Part shown: piece after piece, positions 6,866 through 14,191 of the stretch
How positions within the stretch are numbered: position 1 is the first letter of the stretch
Layout of the letters: each line of letters opens with the position of its first letter
Assembly: GCA_050694015.1 (NCBI GenBank)
Contig: JBOGWY010000071.1
Location: forward strand, 1 to 14,750
Direction of reading: 5' to 3'
DNA: 14,750 nt
Origin: JBOGWY01 sp050694015
GTDB lineage: Bacteria > Actinomycetota > CADDZG01 > WHSQ01
Made by a program: the position numbers and the translations under genes
The notes under the pieces: generated by a model
Told to the model about the DNA's origin: nothing
What the model saw: the letters and a program-made list of their open reading frames with translations, nothing else
Database searches by the model: none

Positions 6866-6984
6866 GGAGGGGGTGTGGGGGAACCAGTGAGGCCGCTTGC
6901 GGCCGGGGTTCCCCCACATTCGGAGGACGAGACCACCTTCAGGTGAGCTCGTCCGGAGAAGGAAATGAATAAGAAGGGAGCTAA
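6866..6984 (+). promoter_or_regulatory. Structured leader between pgk and tpiA (two nested hairpins)
   Basis: First element: a 12-bp stem (6874-6885 with 6907-6918) enclosing a GGCCG/CGGCC hairpin (6891-6904). Second element: GGACGAG/CTCGTCC (6925-6931 with 6948-6954) enclosing CACC/GGTG (6934-6945). No T-run follows either. An AAGGAGG directly at the pgk stop precedes a 23-codon GTG frame (6875-6946) running through the first structure. Possible roles are attenuation, mRNA processing or segmental stability of the pgk-tpiA message. The structures are clear from pairing; the role is inference. Confidence 0.6.
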
Positions 6985-7758
6985 GTGACACGTACACCGC
7001 TCATCGCGGGCAACTGGAAGATGAACAAGACCCATCTCGAAGCGATGCACCTCGTGCAGCAGCTCGGGCACGAGCTGGCCGATCACGATTTCGACAAGGT
7101 CGAGGTCGCCGTGTGTCCGCCGTTCACGTCGCTGCGCACGATCCAGACGTTGATCGATTCGGACCGCTACAGGTTCATGCTCGGGGCCCAGAACATGTAT
7201 CTCGAGAAGGAGGGCGCGTTCACCGGCGAAGTGTCGCCCGTCATGCTCAAGGCCCTCGACGTCAAGTACGTGATCCTCGGCCACTCGGAACGACGCGAGA
7301 TCTTCGGCGAGACCGACGAGATGGTGAACGCGAAGGTCAAAGCCGCGTTCGCCAACGGACTCGTTCCGATCATGTGTTGCGGCGAGACCGAGGGCGAGCG
7401 CGACGCCGGTGAGACCGAGAAGAAGGTCGACGGTCAGGTGCGCGCCGGGTTCGCCGGCTTGAAGCCGGAACAGGTCGCCGAGGCCGTGATCGCGTACGAG
7501 CCGATCTGGGCGATCGGCACCGGCAAGACCGCGACCACCGAGGATGCGCAGGCGACGATCTCTTACCTCCGAGGCGTCGTGCGCGAGATGACGAACGACG
7601 ACACCGCCGGGGCGATCAGGATCCTTTACGGCGGCAGCATGAAGGCGGGCAACTCGGCGGCCCTGACGAGCCAGCCCGATATCGATGGGGGCCTCGTGGG
7701 GGGCGCATCGCTCGACGGGGGAGAGTTCGCAGCGTTGGTCAAGGCGGTGAAGGCCTGA
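6985..7758 (+). CDS. tpiA: Triosephosphate isomerase
   Basis: The enzyme interconverts dihydroxyacetone phosphate and glyceraldehyde-3-phosphate in the cytoplasm. The 257-residue product has the full set of catalytic motifs: AGNWKMNK with Lys12, the electrophile His100 in VILGHSERREIFGE, the catalytic base Glu172 in AYEPIWAIGTGKTA, and the phosphate-binding LYGGSMKAGN and GGLVGGASL near the end. The GTG start at 6985 is supported by AAGGGAG (6974-6980) and gives the normal N-terminus TPLIAGNWKMN. The stop shares its last base with the apgM ATG (TGATG), implying coupled translation of the two. Confidence 0.97.
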   Translation: MTRTPLIAGNWKMNKTHLEAMHLVQQLGHELADHDFDKVEVAVCPPFTSLRTIQTLIDSDRYRFMLGAQNMYLEKEGAFTGEVSPVMLKALDVKYVILGHSERREIFGETDEMVNAKVKAAFANGLVPIMCCGETEGERDAGETEKKVDGQVRAGFAGLKPEQVAEAVIAYEPIWAIGTGKTATTEDAQATISYLRGVVREMTNDDTAGAIRILYGGSMKAGNSAALTSQPDIDGGLVGGASLDGGEFAALVKAVKA

Positions 7759-9050
7759 TGGGTTTCAAGAAGATCCTCTACGTGATCCTCGATGGGCTCG
7801 GGGACGACCCGCTCGACGCGCTCGGCGGCAGAACGCCGCTCGAGGCCGCTCGCACACCGAATCTCGATCGTCTCGCGCGCGACGGGCGCAACGGTTACGT
7901 CACGACGGTAGGGGAGGGCATCGCTCCGGAGTCCGACATCGCCGTGTTCGCCATCCTCGGTTACGACCCCCGCGAGCACCACACTGGGCGCGGCCCTCTC
8001 GAGTCCGTGGGCGTCGGAGTCGAGGTCAACGACGGCAATCTCGCCTACCGCGTGAACTTCGCCACCGTCGAGGAAGCGGGCGACGGTTGGGCGATCGTCG
8101 ATCGACGCGTCGGCCGCGACCTCTCCTCCGACGAAGCCCACGCCCTCGCGGTAGAAGTGCAGGACAACGTCCAGCTACTAGGAGCGTCGTTCGATTTCCG
8201 CGCCACGATCGGCCACCGGGGCGTGCTCGTGCTTCGGGCCGATGATGCCCGGCTCTCGGCCGAGGTCGAGAACTCGGATCCCGCGTACGGGCGCCAGGGC
8301 GCGCTCGGTGTCGCCAAGGAGACCTTCGACAACAGGGTCGTGACGGTTACTCCCGTCGCGGGGCACGAGAACGACGAAGCCGCGCAACTCGCGGCGCGTC
8401 TCACGAACGAATGGCTGCGCGCGTCGTACGAGGTCCTCAGCGCGTCGCAGGTCAACAAGGAACGGGAGAGCGCCGGCAAACTACCCGGTAACTTCATCCT
8501 CACCCGCGACGGGGGCGATCACCTGCCGAAGCTGGTCTCGTTCAAGCAGAAGTTCGGGCCCGAGATGGGTTGCTTCGTCGAGATGCCCGTCGAGCTGGGG
8601 ATCGCCCGCCTGACGGGCATGGGCATCGTGGAAGCACCCACCGGCATCCCGACCTCCGAGCAATATCCGGCATGGGCCAACCTCGCGCTCGAGGCGATCG
8701 GGGGGTACGACGGCCTCTACATCCATATCAAGGGCCCGGACGTGCCCGCGCACGACGGCGATCACGAAGGCAAGATCGCGAGCATCGAGGAGATCGACTC
8801 GCTGTTCTTCTCGCCGTTGCTCGACGAGGCCGATCTCGCCAAGAGCATCGTTGCCGTCACTGCCGACCATTCGACAAGTTGCGCCCGCAAGGCCCACACC
8901 GATGGACCCGTCCCATTGCTCGTAGCGGGCGGGGGAGTGAGCTCCGACGACGTGGACTCGTACGGGGAGACGGCGTCGCGCGGCGGCGCACTCGGCCATC
9001 TCAAGGGGCCCGAGATCATGCCGAACCTCGTGGACCTCGCCAGGGGCTAG
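7758..9050 (+). CDS. apgM: 2,3-bisphosphoglycerate-independent phosphoglycerate mutase, archaeal type
   Basis: ApgM interconverts 3- and 2-phosphoglycerate without 2,3-bisphosphoglycerate. It belongs to the alkaline-phosphatase-like metalloenzymes and differs from both the GpmA and GpmI types. The 430-residue length is close to the archaeal-type enzymes. Seen: YVILDGLGD with metal-binding Asp12, GRTPLEAARTPNLDRLA, the probable nucleophile Ser59 in EGIAPESDIAVFAILGYDP, GRGPLESVGVG, YIHIKGPDVPAHDGDHEGKI with metal ligands, and AVTADHSTSCARKAHTDGPVPLLV with the final Asp/His ligands. Its one-base overlap with tpiA and position among gap, pgk and tpiA point to a glycolytic role. Many Actinomycetota use the cofactor-dependent GpmA, so this is a lineage marker. 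Enolase is not in the window. Confidence 0.93.
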   Translation: MGFKKILYVILDGLGDDPLDALGGRTPLEAARTPNLDRLARDGRNGYVTTVGEGIAPESDIAVFAILGYDPREHHTGRGPLESVGVGVEVNDGNLAYRVNFATVEEAGDGWAIVDRRVGRDLSSDEAHALAVEVQDNVQLLGASFDFRATIGHRGVLVLRADDARLSAEVENSDPAYGRQGALGVAKETFDNRVVTVTPVAGHENDEAAQLAARLTNEWLRASYEVLSASQVNKERESAGKLPGNFILTRDGGDHLPKLVSFKQKFGPEMGCFVEMPVELGIARLTGMGIVEAPTGIPTSEQYPAWANLALEAIGGYDGLYIHIKGPDVPAHDGDHEGKIASIEEIDSLFFSPLLDEADLAKSIVAVTADHSTSCARKAHTDGPVPLLVAGGGVSSDDVDSYGETASRGGALGHLKGPEIMPNLVDLARG

Positions 9051-9067
9051 AGAAACCCCCGTTGCAA

Positions 9068-9085
9068 GTACTACACTGGTCGTAG
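9068..9085 (+). promoter_or_regulatory. Putative -10 box and repressor half-site before the BlaI-type gene
   Basis: TACACT at 9072-9077 lies 8 nt before ATG 9086, leaderless spacing, and no ribosome binding site is present. It is embedded in GTACTACA (9068-9075), and CTAC at 9071-9074 is mirrored by GTAG at 9082-9085. TACA/TGTA-type dyads are typical of BlaI/MecI operators, so self-repression is plausible, but the right half-site is imperfect. Confidence 0.45.
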
Positions 9086-9496
9086 ATGTCTGCTGCCCGC
9101 CGCAAGCACAGCCTGTCCGAGGTTCTCGGCCCGTTGGAGGGCGAGATCATGGACGTCGTCTGGGACCGCGGTGAGGTTACGGTTCGCGACGTGCACAACA
9201 CGTTGAACTCGAACCATCCGATCGCGTACACCACGGTTATGACGACCCTCGGACGACTCACCGACAAGGGCCTCCTCCGACGCGTCGAGGATCAGCCTGC
9301 GCACCGCTATTCGGCCATAGTCACCAGGGACCAGTACGCGGACTCGACGGTGAGATCCGTCGTCGACTGGTTGATGGGCCATTTCCCGGATCCTGCCGTC
9401 GCGTACTTCATCGATCGTGTCGAGGATGAGGACGATCAGGTGATCGACCGCCTCAGACAGGCGATCGAAGAGCGGAGGCAGGGGGGTGCTGACTAG
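9086..9496 (+). CDS. BlaI/MecI/CopY-family transcriptional repressor
   Basis: Proteins of this family are small dimeric winged-helix repressors released from DNA when a partner membrane peptidase triggers their cleavage. The 136-residue length is typical. Seen: LSEVLGPLEGEIMDVVWDRGEVTVRDVHNTL, the recognition-helix region IAYTTVMTTLGRLTDKGLLRRVEDQPAHRYSA, and a C-terminal dimerisation region (RDQYADSTVRSVVDWLMGHF onward) ending in a charged helix. It is followed, with an 11-nt overlap, by a BlaR1-like M56 peptidase, the classic partner arrangement. No beta-lactamase or penicillin-binding protein gene is nearby, so the controlled target is unknown. Confidence 0.92.
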   Translation: MSAARRKHSLSEVLGPLEGEIMDVVWDRGEVTVRDVHNTLNSNHPIAYTTVMTTLGRLTDKGLLRRVEDQPAHRYSAIVTRDQYADSTVRSVVDWLMGHFPDPAVAYFIDRVEDEDDQVIDRLRQAIEERRQGGAD

Positions 9497-10889
9497 CGCC
9501 GCGCCGACGATCCTGTCGGTCGAGACGGACTCGGCCTGGGTCGTCATCCTCGGCGTTTCGCTCGTAACGTTCTTCGCGGCGCTCGTACTTCGCCGTCTCA
9601 TCACCAGGACCGCCGGACTCGCGTCCGGCATTTTTCTTTCTCTCCCCTTGGTTCTGCCTCTCCTCGCCGCAGTGGTCTACGAACACGAGGTGCTTCCCGA
9701 GATCGCCGTGCTGCAGCCTGCGGGCCGCGCTCTGCGCGAACGCTCGAGCGAGCTCCTTCATCTCCTGCTGCTGTCCGATTCCGCGTCCGGGACCGTTGTT
9801 CCGTACGCCCTATCGGGATCGGCGGGCTCATGGCTCGTGACCTTCGGTATCGCCGTCAGCTCGTTCATGCTGCTGCGCCGAGTCGTCGGCGCCGTCGTCG
9901 TCCACCGGCTGGTGCGCCGGTGCACGCCGGTCGAGCCGTGGGTGCTCCGCGGCGCGGTGCCGCGCGTGGATCGGCTGGCCGAGGAGGCCGGGCTCAAGCG
10001 ACTCCCCGAGGTGCTGCTGCTCCCCGCGGGCACGCCCGGCGCGTTCGCGGTCGGCGCAAGGCGCGGCCGCATCCTGTTGTCTCCTCGGCTCCTCACCGAG
10101 CTCGACGCGGACGAACTCGAGGGGATCCTCGCTCACGAGATGGCGCATATCGAGGCGCGCGACTGCCAGGTGATGTTCATCGCCGGCCTCCTGCGCGATG
10201 TCGTCGCATGGAACCCGATCGCGCACCTGAGCTACCGCAAGCTCACGATGGATCGTGAGCTCGAAGCCGATCGCCGCGCCGCGGTGATCACCGGCAAGCC
10301 GCTGGCCGTCGCGTCGAGCTTGCTAAAAGTGTGCGAGCTGGTCCGCGGCTCCAAACTGCGTCACCGCGCCGCGGTCGCATTCCTGCGTCCCGGCGCACGC
10401 ATCTCGCGGCGCGTCGGCAACCTGCTCGCGGTCGCCGACGGCGGCGGCGAGGTCGTGCGTCCCGGGCAGATGCAATACGTGGTCGCGACCGTGCTGCTCG
10501 CGGTGATGGGCTTGCAGGTCGGCGCGCGGATCGCCTCCCAGGACTCGCGGGCGTTCGCCATCATGTGGGGCTCCCCGACGGCCTCACCATCGGACACCTA
10601 CGACTTCAGGTCCTTCTACCGTGACTCGAAGCAGCCGGTGGCCAAGGCGCGTAAGGGCCGTGAGGACGTGCGGCCGCGCACCTACGCGCGGTTCGCGAAC
10701 GGCCGCTCCGCGGTGCGGACGAAGGACGTGAAGAAGTGGTACCGGGCGATGAATGCGTGGGCCCTTCGTCAGGCCGGTCCCCACGTTCGTCTGCGCTGGG
10801 AGTCACGGCAGGACTGGATGGCCCAACCGCTGTTCTCCGAGGTCACGTTCCCGTTCGAGATCTACAGCATCGAGCGCCAGCCCCTTTAG
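9486..10889 (+). CDS. BlaR1/MecR1-like M56 membrane metallopeptidase lacking a penicillin-binding sensor
   Basis: The 467-residue product has N-terminal membrane segments (about 18-38, 50-70 and 115-145), a cytoplasmic-type zinc protease domain with LPEVLLLPAGTPGAFAVG, the HEMAH motif (His217, Glu218, His221) and the third-ligand helix DRELEADRRAA (Glu258). A further membrane helix follows (about 334-353), then a tail of some 110 residues. In BlaR1 the tail is a penicillin-binding sensor; here it is shorter, basic and has no SxxK-type motif that I can see. The GTG start (9486) overlaps the repressor gene and is supported by GGAGG at 9474-9478. Inferred role: a membrane protease that inactivates the upstream repressor upon an unknown signal. 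M48-type peptidase is the alternative family. Confidence 0.85.
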   Translation: MLTSAAPTILSVETDSAWVVILGVSLVTFFAALVLRRLITRTAGLASGIFLSLPLVLPLLAAVVYEHEVLPEIAVLQPAGRALRERSSELLHLLLLSDSASGTVVPYALSGSAGSWLVTFGIAVSSFMLLRRVVGAVVVHRLVRRCTPVEPWVLRGAVPRVDRLAEEAGLKRLPEVLLLPAGTPGAFAVGARRGRILLSPRLLTELDADELEGILAHEMAHIEARDCQVMFIAGLLRDVVAWNPIAHLSYRKLTMDRELEADRRAAVITGKPLAVASSLLKVCELVRGSKLRHRAAVAFLRPGARISRRVGNLLAVADGGGEVVRPGQMQYVVATVLLAVMGLQVGARIASQDSRAFAIMWGSPTASPSDTYDFRSFYRDSKQPVAKARKGREDVRPRTYARFANGRSAVRTKDVKKWYRAMNAWALRQAGPHVRLRWESRQDWMAQPLFSEVTFPFEIYSIERQPL

Positions 10890-10903
10890 TGTCCGGGACA
10901 CTA
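10887..10903 (+). terminator. Perfect 17-bp palindrome at the end of the peptidase gene
   Basis: TAGTGTCCGGGACACTA has 8-bp arms around one base and includes the peptidase stop codon. It could fold into a 6-bp stem with a 5-nt loop, but there is no T-run. It could be a terminator or a protein-binding site separating the peptidase gene from secG. A second, looser inverted repeat (GGTTAG 10910-10915, CTAACC 10930-10935) follows. Confidence 0.4.
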
Positions 10904-10930
10904 GGTTCCGGTTAGTGGCGGCATCCGGGC

Positions 10931-10936
10931 TAACCT
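10931..10936 (+). promoter_or_regulatory. Weak -10 candidate for secG
   Basis: TAACCT lies 37 bp before the secG start and fits TAnnnT. It overlaps the right arm of the GGTTAG/CTAACC inverted repeat. No good -35 is present. Confidence 0.22.
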
Positions 10937-10956
10937 GTAGGTCGGAAATCAACATC

Positions 10957-10963
10957 TGAGGAG
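10957..10963 (+). promoter_or_regulatory. Ribosome binding site of secG
   Basis: TGAGGAG lies 9 nt upstream of GTG 10973 and supports that start. Confidence 0.7.
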
Positions 10964-10972
10964 TGTTCACGA

Positions 10973-11200
10973 GTGACCGCTGTACTAATCGTCATCCACG
11001 TGCTGGCGTCGCTCGCCCTCATCCTGTTCGTCCTCCTGCACGCCGGTCGTGGCGGTGGTGTCTCGGAGATGTTCGGTGGGGGCATGCAGACGCAGGCGAT
11101 GGGATCCACCGTGATGGAGAAGAACCTCGACCGCATCACGGTCATCACGGCGATCATCTTCGCAGGGACCACGATCCTGCTCGCGTTCCGTCTCACATAA
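10973..11200 (+). CDS. secG: Preprotein translocase subunit SecG
   Basis: SecG is the small accessory subunit of the SecYEG channel in the cytoplasmic membrane. The 75-residue product has the family layout: an N-terminal transmembrane helix (LIVIHVLASLALILFVLLHAG), the conserved cytoplasmic loop rich in Gly (GRGGGVSEMFGGG.QTQAMGSTVMEKNLDR) and a second helix (ITVITAIIFAGTTILLAFRL). The GTG start follows TGAGGAG by 9 nt. secG after tpiA is the conserved actinobacterial order; here three genes are inserted between them. Only 11 bp separate it from the following lipoprotein gene, so they may share a transcript. Confidence 0.95.
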   Translation: MTAVLIVIHVLASLALILFVLLHAGRGGGVSEMFGGGMQTQAMGSTVMEKNLDRITVITAIIFAGTTILLAFRLT

Positions 11201-11211
11201 CGCACCCTTCC

Positions 11212-12864
11212 GTGGAGCACCGCTTCCTCCGCACGCCGGCGGCCCTCTGCTGCCTGGCGTTGCTATTGGTCGCGTGCACGGGTAACGACGACACCCCGGG
11301 GCCCAACGCGACGGCCGGGGAGCAGGGTTTCGAGGAAGGCGTGCTGGAACCCGGTGCGACCGAGGCTTCGCCGATCTTCGAGGAAGGCGACGCGGTGCTC
11401 AACGTCGCCATCCCCGAGCCCGCGACGTTGGATCCGATGCGGATCCAGGATCCCGGCTCGGCACTGGTGGCGCGGCAGCTCTACGAGGGCTTGACGCGCT
11501 GGGACCCGGTGCTCGAACGGGTGCGTCCGGCCGCGGCCGAGGCATGGCGCGCGTCCCCCGACGGAACCACGTTCCTGTTCCGACTGCGGCCCGGCATGAC
11601 CTTCCACGACGGATCGCCGGTGACGGCGCAGTCGTTCGTGTTCGCGTTCGACAGACTCGCGCTGAAGTCGAACGCAGCCGACCTCGCGTACACCCTCGAG
11701 GACGTCGCCGGCTTCGAGGAGGTTAATCGGGCGGGGACCGCGGGCCACCTGAGCGGCATGATCGCGCAGGACGAGCTCACGCTCTTGATCCGGCTCTCAC
11801 GACCGAACCACGAGTTCCCGGTCGTCTTGACGCACCCCGGCCTCGTACCCCTCTCGCGACGCGCGGCGGGCGACGTCGACACCTTCCTCGCACAACCGGT
11901 CGGCAACGGTCCGTTCCAGATGGCCGAGCCGTGGTCGCCGGGGGAGTCCGTGACCCTGCGTGCGTACCCGGGATTCATCCGGACGCCGGATCTCGACGGC
12001 ATCCGGTTCTTGATCTATCCGGATTCTGCGGCGTCGTGGGTGGACTTCGTCCGGGGACGGCTTCACGTCGCGGAGGTGCCGTTCGGTCAGATCCCCGCGG
12101 CCGAGGAGCGCTACGGGGCCGAAGGGTTCATCCCCTTCCTCAAATCGGAGTACTCCGGGCTGAATCTGGCGTCTCCGGGTTTGCAAGATCGGGATCTGCG
12201 ACGTGCGATCAACTTCGGGATCGATCGCGAGGCGATCGCCGGAACCATCTACCGCGGCACGATGAGCCCACCGCGTGGGATCGTCCCCACGGGCGTCCCG
12301 GGATTCCAGGAGAATCTCTGTGTCGAGCTCTGTACCCACGACCCCGGCCGGGCGAGGCGTCTGGTCGCCGACGTGCCGCGACGGATGCGCCGGGTGACGA
12401 TCGAGTACACCACGGGGGGGCCCGAGGCCGATGTCGCACGCTTCGTGCAGCGCGACCTCGCCGGGATCGGCATCCGCGTGAAGCGCAACGGGTATCCGTT
12501 CCCGAAGTTCCTGCGCCGGTTGCAAGAGAACAAGCACCAGGTCTTCCGCCTGGGGTGGATCGCGGAATACCCGTCCCCGGACGTGTTCCTTGCGCCCCTG
12601 TTCACGTCTTCGTCGTCGGATAACCACTTCGGATTCTCCTCCGCGAAGGTCGACGACTTGCTCGCGCAGGCGCGGCGCGCGGCTTCGGATGGGAAGCGGT
12701 TGCAGCTCTACATCGAGGCCGAGAAGGAGATCATGCGCCTGTCCCCGATCGTCCCGCTGGGCTCGTTCACGACACATTGGGCCGCGCAGGACGACGTCAG
12801 GGGCATCCGCTTCGACGTGATGGGTGGTTTCGACGCGGCCGAGATCTCCCTCGCAGAGGACTGA
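11212..12864 (+). CDS. Lipoprotein solute-binding protein, peptide/nickel (SBP_bac_5) family
   Basis: This is a membrane-anchored extracellular receptor of the OppA/DppA type, which normally delivers peptides or similar solutes to an ABC importer. With the GTG start at 11212 the product has 550 residues, normal for the family, and a short lipoprotein signal with lipobox LVAC (Cys22). The frame is open further upstream inside secG but holds no credible start there. Seen: LNVAIPEPATLDPMRIQDPGSALVARQLYEGLTRW-type entry motif, TFLFRLRPGMTFHDGSPVTAQSFVFAFDRL, VGNGPFQM, LRRAINFGIDREAIA, a two-cysteine loop (LCVELC) and the closing YIEAEKEIMRLSPIVPLG. No permease or ATPase genes follow. There is no clear ribosome binding site, so translation may depend on secG. 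Confidence 0.88.
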   Translation: MEHRFLRTPAALCCLALLLVACTGNDDTPGPNATAGEQGFEEGVLEPGATEASPIFEEGDAVLNVAIPEPATLDPMRIQDPGSALVARQLYEGLTRWDPVLERVRPAAAEAWRASPDGTTFLFRLRPGMTFHDGSPVTAQSFVFAFDRLALKSNAADLAYTLEDVAGFEEVNRAGTAGHLSGMIAQDELTLLIRLSRPNHEFPVVLTHPGLVPLSRRAAGDVDTFLAQPVGNGPFQMAEPWSPGESVTLRAYPGFIRTPDLDGIRFLIYPDSAASWVDFVRGRLHVAEVPFGQIPAAEERYGAEGFIPFLKSEYSGLNLASPGLQDRDLRRAINFGIDREAIAGTIYRGTMSPPRGIVPTGVPGFQENLCVELCTHDPGRARRLVADVPRRMRRVTIEYTTGGPEADVARFVQRDLAGIGIRVKRNGYPFPKFLRRLQENKHQVFRLGWIAEYPSPDVFLAPLFTSSSSDNHFGFSSAKVDDLLAQARRAASDGKRLQLYIEAEKEIMRLSPIVPLGSFTTHWAAQDDVRGIRFDVMGGFDAAEISLAED

Positions 12865-12868
12865 CCGG

Positions 12869-14140
12869 ATGCCGCGGTTCCGCCTGGGAGCCGCGACGCT
12901 ACTGGTCGCGACGGTGGCGCTGGCGTGCCCTTCCGACGGGGGCCGCGTCGACGGCCCCACTTCGGCGTCACCTCCTGTGTCCCCGGTTCCCCCGCGCGGC
13001 ACGATCGCGGTCGGCGTCTTGGGCGAGCCGGCGACGCTGGATCCCTACTCGCCACTCGCGAGCGATCTCACGTACTGGCTCGCGCGCCCGATCTATCCGT
13101 CGCTGTATCGATTCACCGGCGACGACGCGATCGTGCCCGACCTGGCGGGCGATCTCGAGACCTCACCGGGGGGCGCTCTCGTCACGTTGCGCCGGGCGCG
13201 CTGGTCCGACGGCACCCGCATCACCGCCGGAGACGTCGTCGCGAGCATCCGGCGGGCGCGGCCCCCATCCGGGTTCGCGCGCATCCGCTCCGCCCGCGCG
13301 CGGGGAAGAGACGTTGTCGAACTTCGCGGCAACCTCGTCGGCTGGACCGGTGCCCTCGCTACGCGTGCGTTCGTGCTGCCCGGCGGGAGGTGGCGCGCTA
13401 ACGGACCGACCGCGGGCTCGTTCCGCGTCGCCGGTCGCGTGCCCGGTCTGCGACTGGCCTACGAGGCCGACCGCTCCTTCGTCCCACAGCCCGCGCTGCG
13501 CCGGGTCGATATCACCTTCACTCACAGTCTGGAGATGATGCTCGGGCTCCTCGAACGGGAGCGGCTCGACGCGGCGATCCTCCCGATGTCGGTGAACCTC
13601 GACGATCGCCTGGACGAGCTCGGCCTCGAGCATGCCGAGGGAGAGTTCACCGAGACGATCTACCTGGATCTCGACGGCGCCGCTCCGGACCGTCGCTTCC
13701 GGGAACGTATCGTGGCGGCGGTCGACGCCGATGCGCTCTACGAGGGATTCATCCGCGACGACGGCCGCGTGGTGGCTCCTCGCGTCTCCGATGGGGCCGG
13801 GCCGGACCTCCACGTCCAGTTCGCGACCGCGGTCGGAGACGAATTGCTGATGCTGATGCAGCGGGCGATGCAGTTGCAGTTCAAGCGCGCGCGGATCACC
13901 GCGGAGCTGGTCACGCTCGATCCCAAGACCTTCTACGGCAGTTGGGCGCGCGACGATCCGTCGGAGATCGCGCTACGCCGAAGTTCCCCCGGGCCGTCGG
14001 GACGGGCGCGTTTCGATGCCGTACCGCTCTTCCGCGTCGAGACCGTGATCGCGTGGCTGCCGGGCCTCACCGGACCCGCTCCCACTGCTTCACCCGACGG
14101 CCCGTTGTGGAACCTGGAGGCGTGGTCGCTCTCGGGTTAG
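12869..14140 (+). CDS. Shortened, divergent SBP_bac_5-type lipoprotein
   Basis: This second solute-binding-protein relative starts at ATG 12869, 4 bp after the previous stop. It has 423 residues, well below the family norm of about 500-550. The lipobox is LALAC (Cys20), then a Pro/Ser-rich linker. Seen: TIAVGVLGEPATLDPYSPLASDL, a shortened first lobe (ARWSDGTRITAGDVVASIRRA in place of the usual VTFHDGTPVTA..V), NGPTAGSFRVAGRVPGLRLAYEADRSF, and a C-terminal end PLWNLEAWSL that keeps the family's closing pattern. The middle of the second lobe is reduced. It may bind a different ligand, act as an accessory to its neighbour, or be decaying; the intact frame argues against recent decay. Confidence 0.75.
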   Translation: MPRFRLGAATLLVATVALACPSDGGRVDGPTSASPPVSPVPPRGTIAVGVLGEPATLDPYSPLASDLTYWLARPIYPSLYRFTGDDAIVPDLAGDLETSPGGALVTLRRARWSDGTRITAGDVVASIRRARPPSGFARIRSARARGRDVVELRGNLVGWTGALATRAFVLPGGRWRANGPTAGSFRVAGRVPGLRLAYEADRSFVPQPALRRVDITFTHSLEMMLGLLERERLDAAILPMSVNLDDRLDELGLEHAEGEFTETIYLDLDGAAPDRRFRERIVAAVDADALYEGFIRDDGRVVAPRVSDGAGPDLHVQFATAVGDELLMLMQRAMQLQFKRARITAELVTLDPKTFYGSWARDDPSEIALRRSSPGPSGRARFDAVPLFRVETVIAWLPGLTGPAPTASPDGPLWNLEAWSLSG

Positions 14141-14155
14141 AAGGGGGTCGGTCGA

Positions 14156-14161
14156 TATACT
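14156..14161 (+). promoter_or_regulatory. -10 box for tRNA-Leu
   Basis: TATACT is 5/6 to the housekeeping consensus and lies 30 bp before the tRNA 5' end. The predicted 5' leader contains the hairpin CGCCC/GGGCG (14169-14183), which includes the palindrome CCCTGCAGGG. No clear -35 is seen. Confidence 0.5.
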
Positions 14162-14191
14162 TCCGAAGCGCCCTGCAGGGGCGTTTGCTAC

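Noticed and set aside
9043..9059. GGGG/CCCC hairpin after apgM as a terminator
   Set aside because: Only four pairs with a 9-nt loop and no T-run; too weak to list.
10887..10903. Palindrome as the end of an insertion sequence
   Set aside because: There is no transposase, no partner inverted repeat at a distance and no target-site duplication nearby.
10963..11211. In-frame upstream extension of the first solute-binding protein across secG
   Set aside because: The extension overlaps secG and lacks family features. A lipoprotein signal appears only when starting at GTG 11212.
11797..13002. 401-residue open frame on the minus strand
   Set aside because: It is antisense to the two solute-binding proteins, with the low-complexity Arg/Asp/Pro composition typical of shadow frames in high-GC DNA.
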